In this document: one piece after another, positions 6,114 to 10,841 of the stretch | Layout: every line of letters starts with the position of its first letter | Numbering within the stretch: the stretch's first letter is position 1 | From: Rhodospirillaceae bacterium | GTDB lineage: Bacteria > Pseudomonadota > Alphaproteobacteria > DSM-16000 > Inquilinaceae | Direction of reading: 5' to 3' | Length of the DNA stretch: 10,841 nt | Assembly (NCBI GenBank): GCA_020425485.1 | Contig: JAGQRL010000315.1 | Span: 1 to 10,841 of the forward strand | Program-made: the position numbers and the translations under genes | The notes under the pieces: generated by a model | Told to the model about the DNA's origin: nothing | Database searches by the model: none | The model's input: the letters and a program-made list of their open reading frames with translations, nothing else

Positions 6114-7081
6114 CCGTGCTGGTTACCGGTGCGGCCGGGTTCATCGGCCGCCATGTGCTGGAGGCCCTGGCCGGCGCCGGCCGCCCCGCCCGCGGCTTCG
6201 ACCTCGCCCCCCTGCCGGGCGCTGCCGAGCACGTGGTGGGCAACCTGCTGGACCCCGCCGCTGTGGCCAGGGCCCTGGCCGGCGTGGACGCGGTGATCCA
6301 CATCGCCGGCATCGGCACGCTGTGGCAGCGCGACGCCGATGCCTACGAGCGCGTGAACGTGGACGGCACCCGGCGGCTTGCCGAGGCGGCCAAGGCGGCC
6401 GGCGTCGCCCGCTTCGTCCACCTCTCCAGCGCCGTCACCCTGGTGGGGGCGGGCAGCCACCGCGGGGCCGTGGTGACGGAGGCCGACCGCCCGCCCGAAG
6501 TGGCGCTGTTCGGCCCCTATTGCCGCTCCAAGCGCCGCGCGGAGGAGGTTCTGGCCGGCGTCGGCCTGGGCGAACCGGTGGTGGTGCTGCCCACCGCCCC
6601 GGTGGGTCCCGGCCACCGGGCGCAGGATGCCCGCGGCACCGAACCCATGGCCATGCTGTGCGACCTGTTGTCCGGCCGCACGCCCGCCTTCCTGGACTGC
6701 CGGCTCGACCTGATCGACGTGCGCGACCTCGCCCAGGCGATCCTCGCCGCCCTGGCCGCCCCGCCCGGCCGCTATCTGGCCGCCGGCCACGGTGTGGAGT
6801 TCCGCGCCCTGCTGGCCTTGTTGGCCGAGCTTTCCGGCCGGCCGATGCCGCGGCACCGCGTGCCCCAGCGCCTTGCCCTGGCCGCCGCGGTGGCCCAGGA
6901 AGCCATCGCCCGGCGCACCGGCAAGCCCCCCCAGGCCTCCGTCGCCGGCGTCCGCATCGCCGGAAAATCCGTCCGCTTCGATGCCGGCCGGTCGCTCGGT
7001 TGCCTGGGAGTTGTGCCACGCCCCTTGGCCGCATCGCTCGGGGACGCCATACAGTGGCTGCAAACGGTCGGCGTGCCCTAA
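6110..7081 (+). CDS. Extended SDR, NAD-dependent epimerase / dihydroflavonol-reductase type (HpnA-like)
   Basis: 323 residues from ATG 6110, overlapping the previous stop by 4 bases (ATGA). The N-terminal Rossmann motif TGAAGFIG (residues 6-13) binds NAD(P). DLLDP-like and HIAGIG segments follow, then the catalytic set Ser106/Ser107 (HLSSAVT) and YxxxK as Tyr137-Lys141 (YCRSK). The later segments LPTAPVGPG, LDLIDVRDLAQA and GRYLAAGH recall the HpnA/dihydroflavonol reductase branch, which reduces or oxidises a carbonyl/hydroxyl or acts on sugar nucleotides. No hopanoid genes are present, so I do not assign hpnA. Coupled translation with the sulfotransferase and the propeller lipoprotein suggests that the three serve one pathway. 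The SDR might make or epimerise the hydroxyl that is then sulfated. That is inference. Confidence 0.85.
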   Translation: MTVLVTGAAGFIGRHVLEALAGAGRPARGFDLAPLPGAAEHVVGNLLDPAAVARALAGVDAVIHIAGIGTLWQRDADAYERVNVDGTRRLAEAAKAAGVARFVHLSSAVTLVGAGSHRGAVVTEADRPPEVALFGPYCRSKRRAEEVLAGVGLGEPVVVLPTAPVGPGHRAQDARGTEPMAMLCDLLSGRTPAFLDCRLDLIDVRDLAQAILAALAAPPGRYLAAGHGVEFRALLALLAELSGRPMPRHRVPQRLALAAAVAQEAIARRTGKPPQASVAGVRIAGKSVRFDAGRSLGCLGVVPRPLAASLGDAIQWLQTVGVP

Positions 7082-7119
7082 GTCGCAGTTGAGCCGATCG
7101 AAATCCGGGAGAGGTGGAG

Positions 7120-8037
7120 ATGAGCTGGCAGCCCTGCCCAGACGCGCAGTCCAATGCCGCCGCCCCGACCGGTGCGGTGGATGTGGTGATCCTGCCGCGC
7201 GCCCACGATGTCGGCGGGTTCGACGTGCGCCGCGCCCTGCCGTCGGCCCGCCGCCGCATGGTGGGGCCGTTCATCTTCCTCGACCAGATGGGGCCGACCG
7301 AGCTGCTGGTGGGCCATGGCCTGGATGTGCGCCCCCACCCGCATATCGGGCTCGCCACCATCACCTACCTGTTCGACGGCGCCATCACCCACCGCGACAG
7401 CCTGGGCACGGAGATCGTCATCCGCCCCGGCGAGGTGAACTGGATGACCGCGGGGCGCGGCATCGCCCATTCGGAACGCTCGCCGGCTGACCAGCGCACC
7501 GGCGGCGGCCGCCTGTTCGGCATGCAAAGCTGGGTGGCCCTGCCCACGGCGGCGGAGGAAACCGACGCCAGCTTCGTGCACTACGGCACCGCGGCGCTGC
7601 CGGAGATCGACGCCGACGGCGCCAAGGTGCGGCTGGTGGCGGGATCCTTCCTCGGCGCCGCCTCGCCGGTCGCCACCGCCAGCGAACTGGTCTATGCCGA
7701 CATCGCGCTGGCAGCCGGCCAGCGCCTGCCGATAGCGCCGGAACACGAGGAGCGGGCGCTCTACATCGTGTCGGGCCGCATCGCCATCGCCGGTGAGGGC
7801 TACGATGCCGGCGCCCTCTTGGTGCTGCGGCCGGGCGAAACCGCGGTGGTGGCGGCCGAAGCCGATGCCCGGCTGCTGCTGGTGGGCGGCACCGCCTTCC
7901 CCGAACCGCGCTACATTTGGTGGAACTTCGTTTCCAGCTCCAAGGAGCGGATCGAGCAGGCCAAGGCCGATTGGCAGGCGGGCCGCTTCGACCGGGTGCT
8001 GGACGAAACCGAGTTCATCCCCCTGCCGGACGGCTGA
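7120..8037 (+). CDS. Pirin family protein (cupin, quercetinase-like)
   Basis: 305 residues from ATG 7120, preceded by GGGAGAGG ending 5 bases upstream. A GTG at 7114 is also possible and would add two residues. This is a bicupin of normal pirin length. The N-terminal cupin carries all four iron ligands of the family: His73 and His75 (RPHPHIGLAT), then His117 and Glu119 (GRGIAHSER). The pirin signature around GPFIFLDQMGP and the C-terminal-domain motif FPEPRYIWWNFVSS are also clear. Bacterial pirins such as E. coli YhhW show quercetin dioxygenase activity, though natural roles vary. The gene follows the SDR gene by 38 bases and may be in the same transcript. The C-terminal cupin lacks an obvious metal set, as is usual. 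Confidence 0.93.
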   Translation: MSWQPCPDAQSNAAAPTGAVDVVILPRAHDVGGFDVRRALPSARRRMVGPFIFLDQMGPTELLVGHGLDVRPHPHIGLATITYLFDGAITHRDSLGTEIVIRPGEVNWMTAGRGIAHSERSPADQRTGGGRLFGMQSWVALPTAAEETDASFVHYGTAALPEIDADGAKVRLVAGSFLGAASPVATASELVYADIALAAGQRLPIAPEHEERALYIVSGRIAIAGEGYDAGALLVLRPGETAVVAAEADARLLLVGGTAFPEPRYIWWNFVSSSKERIEQAKADWQAGRFDRVLDETEFIPLPDG

Positions 8038-8122
8038 CCGCCCCGCCGCGGCGCCCCAGCGCCCGCCGGCCCGCCACCCCCACGTGCCCATCCCCGACCC
8101 CCCGAGTGACTGGAGAGCCTGA
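8038..8122 (+). other. Short gap between pirin and mgtE with a small hairpin
   Basis: 85 very C-rich bases. GGCGC-CCCA-GCGCC (8050-8063) can form a 5-bp hairpin. No T-run follows, so it is not a convincing terminator. I see no magnesium-sensing leader. GGAG at 8111-8114 is the probable ribosome site for mgtE. Confidence 0.35.
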
Positions 8123-9562
8123 ATGGCGGAGCCGCAGCGACCGAGCGACCTGGAGGACGAGACCACCGTCTCCCCCGCCGCCACCGCGGAGCCGGAAGCG
8201 GCCTCCTCCGACAATCCGTACGGCCTGCAGGAAGAGCTGCAGCGCGAGATCGAACAGGCGCTCGACGACGCCCGCCTGGAGGAGGTGGAACGCCTCGCGT
8301 CGGGCCTGCACTCCGCCGACATGGCCGACCTGCTGGAACGCCTGCACCCGGAGGACCGGCAGACGGTCGTGGAGGTGATCCGCCCGGCCCTGCAAACCGA
8401 CGCGGAATTCCTCACCTACCTGAACCCGGACGTTCGCGAAGACGTGGTCGAGCAGCTCGACCCCGAGGAACTGGCCCGCGCGCTCACCGGCCTGGACAGC
8501 GATGACGCCTTCACCGTCATCGAGGAACTGGACGACGACGTTCGCGAAGCCGTGCTGAACGCCATGCCCACCATCGCCCGGCGGTGGATCGAAGAGGGCC
8601 TGAACTACCCCGAATATTCCGCCGGCCGCCTGATGCAGCGCGAGTTCATCGCGGTGCCGATGTTCTGGACGGTGGGCAAGACCATCGACTTCCTGCGCGT
8701 GGCAGAGGATCTGCCGGACGAATTCTACGACGTGTTCGTGATCGATCCGCGCTACCGGCCCACCGGCGACATCAAGATCTCCAAGATCCTGCGATCCAAG
8801 CGTTCCATCCGCCTGGCCGACCTGGTGGAGGAAGAAATTCGCACGGTGCCCGCCACCATGGACCAGGAGGAAGTGGCCTTCCTGTTCCGCCAGTACGACA
8901 TGACCTCCGCCGCCGTGGTGGATGGCGACGGACGGCTGATCGGCGTGGTCACCGTCGACGACGTGGTCGACGTGATCGACGAAGAGGCCGAGGACGACCT
9001 GTTCAAGATGGGCGGCGTGCGCGAGGGCGACCTCTACCACGACGTCATGGAAACCAGCCGCGCCCGCTTCGCCTGGCTGGGGGTGAACCTGATCACCGCG
9101 GTGGTCGCCTCCTCCGTCATCGCCATGTTCGAAGGCACCATCCAGCAGGTCGTCGCGCTGGCGGTGCTGATGCCCATCGTTGCGTCCATGGGCGGCAATG
9201 CCGGCACCCAGACGCTGACGGTGGCGGTGCGCGCCATCGCCATGAAGGAGCTGTCCGGCCACAACGCCCGCCGGGTGATGTGGAAGGAGGTGCTGGTCGG
9301 CTCCATCAACGGCGTGCTGTTCGCCGTGATCGCCGGTGCCGTGGCCGCCCTGTGGTTCCAGGACATGCTGCTCGGCCTGGTGATCGGCAGCGCCATGATC
9401 GTCACCCTGATCATCGCCGGGCTGTCTGGCACCATCATTCCGCTGGCACTCGACCGCTTCAATGTCGACCCCGCCGTGGCGTCGGGCGTGTTCCTCACCA
9501 CCGTTACCGATGTGGTGGGGTTCTTCGCCTTCCTCGGGCTCGCCGCCTGGGTGCTGCTATGA
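8123..9562 (+). CDS. mgtE: Magnesium transporter MgtE
   Basis: 479 residues from ATG 8123, about 30 longer than common MgtE because of an acidic, low-complexity N-terminal extension (first ~35 residues). The domains follow the family order. First comes the helical MgtE N domain (about 40-165, repeats of LLERLHPEDRQTVVE and LDPEELARAL type). A tandem CBS pair spans about 170-295, ending in YDMTSAAVVDGDGRLIGVVT. The acidic plug helix is DVIDEEAEDDL. Five C-terminal membrane helices begin at about residue 315. The membrane part contains MPIVASMGGNAGTQTLT and DPAVASGVF...TTVTDVVG, and Asp463 in TDVVG corresponds to the pore aspartate. It is an inner-membrane Mg2+ channel gated by cytoplasmic Mg2+ through the N and CBS domains. 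The stop lies 34 bases before the next gene. Confidence 0.95.
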   Translation: MAEPQRPSDLEDETTVSPAATAEPEAASSDNPYGLQEELQREIEQALDDARLEEVERLASGLHSADMADLLERLHPEDRQTVVEVIRPALQTDAEFLTYLNPDVREDVVEQLDPEELARALTGLDSDDAFTVIEELDDDVREAVLNAMPTIARRWIEEGLNYPEYSAGRLMQREFIAVPMFWTVGKTIDFLRVAEDLPDEFYDVFVIDPRYRPTGDIKISKILRSKRSIRLADLVEEEIRTVPATMDQEEVAFLFRQYDMTSAAVVDGDGRLIGVVTVDDVVDVIDEEAEDDLFKMGGVREGDLYHDVMETSRARFAWLGVNLITAVVASSVIAMFEGTIQQVVALAVLMPIVASMGGNAGTQTLTVAVRAIAMKELSGHNARRVMWKEVLVGSINGVLFAVIAGAVAALWFQDMLLGLVIGSAMIVTLIIAGLSGTIIPLALDRFNVDPAVASGVFLTTVTDVVGFFAFLGLAAWVLL

Positions 9563-9596
9563 TGGCGCTGTCTGTGCTCCTCCGAGGGTCCGGCCA

Positions 9597-10052
9597 ATGA
9601 ACCCCTTTGCGGCACCCAACTTCCCGCCCACCGACCCCGACTGGAAGGAGAAGGTGGTCCGCAGCTTCGCCGAGCAGGGGTTCATGTCGCTGCTGGGGGC
9701 GGAGCTGGCGCGGGTGGAGCCGGGGCTGGTGGAAATCACCATCGCCTACCGGCCCGACCTCACCCAGCAGAACGGCTATTTCCACGCCGGCGTCACCACC
9801 ACCCTGGCGGACAATGCCGGCGGATACGCCGCCTACAGCCTGTTTCCGCCCCACAGCCTGGTGCTGACGGCGGAGATGAAGATCAGCCTGGTGGCCCCGG
9901 CGGCGGGCGACCGGCTGCGCGCCATCGGCAAGGTGGTCAAGCCCGGCCGCATGCTCACCACCTGCGACGTGGAGGTGTTCGCCGAGCGCTCCGACGGCTA
10001 CCGCCTGTGTGCGAAGATGCTGCAGACGCTCGCCCAGTTGGAGCCGCGCTAG
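9597..10052 (+). CDS. PaaI-family hotdog thioesterase
   Basis: 151 residues from ATG 9597. The frame is open back to 9462, but that part overlaps mgtE and has no family resemblance, so this ATG with GAGG about 10 bases upstream is preferred. It is a single hotdog domain. The active-site segment QQNGYFHAGVTTTLADNAGG holds Asn59-Gly60, His63 and Asp72, the positions used in PaaI / 4-hydroxybenzoyl-CoA (Arthrobacter-type) thioesterases to polarise and attack the acyl-CoA carbonyl. The central strands (VLTAEMKISLVAPAAGDRLRAIGKVVKPGRML) are typical. It should release a free acid and CoA in the cytoplasm, probably as a tetramer. The substrate cannot be read from the sequence. It sits 43 bases before the cupin gene. 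Confidence 0.9.
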   Translation: MNPFAAPNFPPTDPDWKEKVVRSFAEQGFMSLLGAELARVEPGLVEITIAYRPDLTQQNGYFHAGVTTTLADNAGGYAAYSLFPPHSLVLTAEMKISLVAPAAGDRLRAIGKVVKPGRMLTTCDVEVFAERSDGYRLCAKMLQTLAQLEPR

Positions 10053-10095
10053 GCGGCACAGCCGCGCCACCGCCGGCCGGCGGAAGGAGGACCTC

Positions 10096-10506
10096 ATGGA
10101 CATTACCCGCAACGGCACGAAGCCTTCGGAGGTGGGGCCGGCGGCCTATTTCACCGGTTCCGTCCGGCTCGATCGGCTGGTCGATGCGCCGGAGCCGGCC
10201 CGCGTGGCGGCCGCCTGCGTGACCTTCGAGCCCGGCGCCCGCACCGCCTGGCACACCCATCCGCTGGGCCAGACGCTGGTGGTCACCTATGGCTGCGGCC
10301 GGGTGCAGCGGCTCGGCGGACCGGTGGAGGAAATCCGCCCCGGCGACGTGGTGTGGATCCCGCCGGGCGAAAAGCACTGGCACGGCGCCGCCCCGACCAC
10401 GGCGATGACCCACATCGCCATCCAGGAAAAGCTGGACGGCTCGGCCGTGGAATGGCTGGAGCAGGTGACCGAGGAAGAGTACCTGGCGGACCCCGTCGCC
10501 CGCTGA
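10096..10506 (+). CDS. Mn-dependent cupin, hydroxynitrile-lyase-like
   Basis: 136 residues from ATG 10096, preceded by a very strong ribosome site (GGAAGGAGG, 5 bases upstream). It is a small single-domain cupin. From memory it is very close to the cupin hydroxynitrile lyases of Granulicella and Acidobacterium. The metal ligands His53, His55, Gln59 and His94 occur at the same numbers (AWHTHPLGQT; GEKHWHG). The active-site positions Ala40, Val42, His106 and Gln110 also agree. Those enzymes bind Mn2+ and reversibly split cyanohydrins such as mandelonitrile into aldehyde and HCN, although their natural role is not established. Many homologues carry only a generic cupin label. It lies between two acyl-CoA thioesterases. 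The active-site match is firm; the biological substrate is unknown. Confidence 0.85.
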   Translation: MDITRNGTKPSEVGPAAYFTGSVRLDRLVDAPEPARVAAACVTFEPGARTAWHTHPLGQTLVVTYGCGRVQRLGGPVEEIRPGDVVWIPPGEKHWHGAAPTTAMTHIAIQEKLDGSAVEWLEQVTEEEYLADPVAR

Positions 10507-10564
10507 GCACCTGCCCGCAGCCGCCGTCCCGGCACGCCACCGACCGAACCGTATAGGAAGCCCC

Positions 10565-10841
10565 ATGCCCGATGCCGCGCCGCTGCGCCTGCTGACCACC
10601 CCGATCAAGCCGGAGTGGCTGGACTACAACGACCACCTGAACGTCGCCTACTACGTGCTGATTTTCGACATGGCGGGCGTCGCGCTGTTCGATCATCTCG
10701 GCATGGGCGAAGCTTACAGCCGCGAGACAGGCGGCTCCTGGGTAGTGCTGGAAAGCCATATCACCTACGACCGCGAGGTGATGCCGAGCGACGTGGTGAC
10801 GGTGGAAACCCGGCTGATCGACCACGACGCCAAGCGCCTGC
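10565..10841 (+). CDS. Hotdog thioesterase (4HBT / betainyl-CoA thioesterase-like), 3' end outside window
   Basis: 92 codons from ATG 10565, with AGGAAG 4 bases upstream, open to the window edge. The segment TPIKPEWLDYNDHLNVAYYV is the start of a 4HBT-type hotdog domain, with Asp20 in the position of the catalytic Asp and Tyr29 at the helix. The common form of this motif is DYNGHMNxAYY; here Gly is replaced by Asp23. The following lines (SWVVLESHITYDREVMPSDVVTVETRLIDHDAKRL) resemble the betainyl-/carnityl-CoA thioesterases of carnitine breakdown. No carnitine dehydrogenase or betainyl-CoA cleavage gene is visible, so only the broad family is safe. It belongs to a different hotdog branch from the PaaI-type gene at 9597. 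Confidence 0.85.
   Translation, partial: MPDAAPLRLLTTPIKPEWLDYNDHLNVAYYVLIFDMAGVALFDHLGMGEAYSRETGGSWVVLESHITYDREVMPSDVVTVETRLIDHDAKRL

Noticed and set aside
5906..7063. 385-codon minus-strand frame opposite the SDR gene
   Set aside because: Gly/His/Gln-rich antisense shadow without any motif.
8038..8122. Possible magnesium-sensing riboswitch before mgtE
   Set aside because: Only 85 bases are available and no M-box-like conserved elements are visible; the small hairpin alone is not evidence.
8015..9262. 415-codon minus-strand frame opposite mgtE
   Set aside because: His/Asp/Val-rich mirror of the mgtE codons; mgtE itself is complete and unmistakable.

Overview
The window is a GC-rich (about two-thirds or more G+C by eye), densely packed piece of bacterial chromosome. 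Gene content and protein style suggest an alphaproteobacterium, perhaps a Rhodospirillales relative. These include an ExoIII end with the ASDHTPL motif, stand-alone MobB, MgtE, PaaI-type thioesterases and a small 'LKEI.DAP...LQGVS' protein. That placement is inference; there is no rRNA or other marker gene here. I see no tRNA, rRNA, CRISPR array, insertion sequence or phage gene.

Left part (1-2464): the tail of an exodeoxyribonuclease III gene meets, tail to tail with a 16-bp overlap, a minus-strand acyl-CoA dehydrogenase homologue. Its active-site residues match 3-sulfinopropanoyl-CoA desulfinase rather than a true dehydrogenase: Arg and Gln at the diagnostic positions, Gly where the usual catalytic Glu sits. 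A LysR-type regulator lies directly upstream on the same strand. The gap between them carries a 9-bp inverted repeat wrapped around a smaller palindrome, a plausible regulator site. Together they look like a small regulated unit for organosulfur breakdown (products propionyl-CoA and sulfite).

Middle (2465-3897): a 444-bp non-coding region, unusually AT-rich in its centre, leads into a solitary mobB (molybdenum cofactor guanylylation). mobB converges on a 74-residue conserved-looking protein of unknown function. A 7-bp-stem hairpin sits at the junction. A second, divergent intergenic region follows, with a perfect 10-bp tandem duplication.

Right part (3898-10841): eight plus-strand genes in a row. 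The first three overlap by 4 bp each and must be translationally coupled: a PAPS-dependent sulfotransferase, a lipoprotein of the paraoxonase/arylesterase beta-propeller family that keeps all the calcium and histidine residues of the family, and an HpnA/dihydroflavonol-reductase-like SDR. They are followed at short distances by pirin, the magnesium transporter MgtE, a PaaI-type hotdog thioesterase, a manganese-cupin nearly identical in active site to bacterial cupin hydroxynitrile lyases, and the start of a second, different hotdog thioesterase cut by the window edge.

The most interesting items are the desulfinase/LysR unit with its inverted repeat, the coupled sulfotransferase-lactonase-reductase cassette (no named pathway that I know of), and the hydroxynitrile-lyase-like cupin between two acyl-CoA thioesterases.
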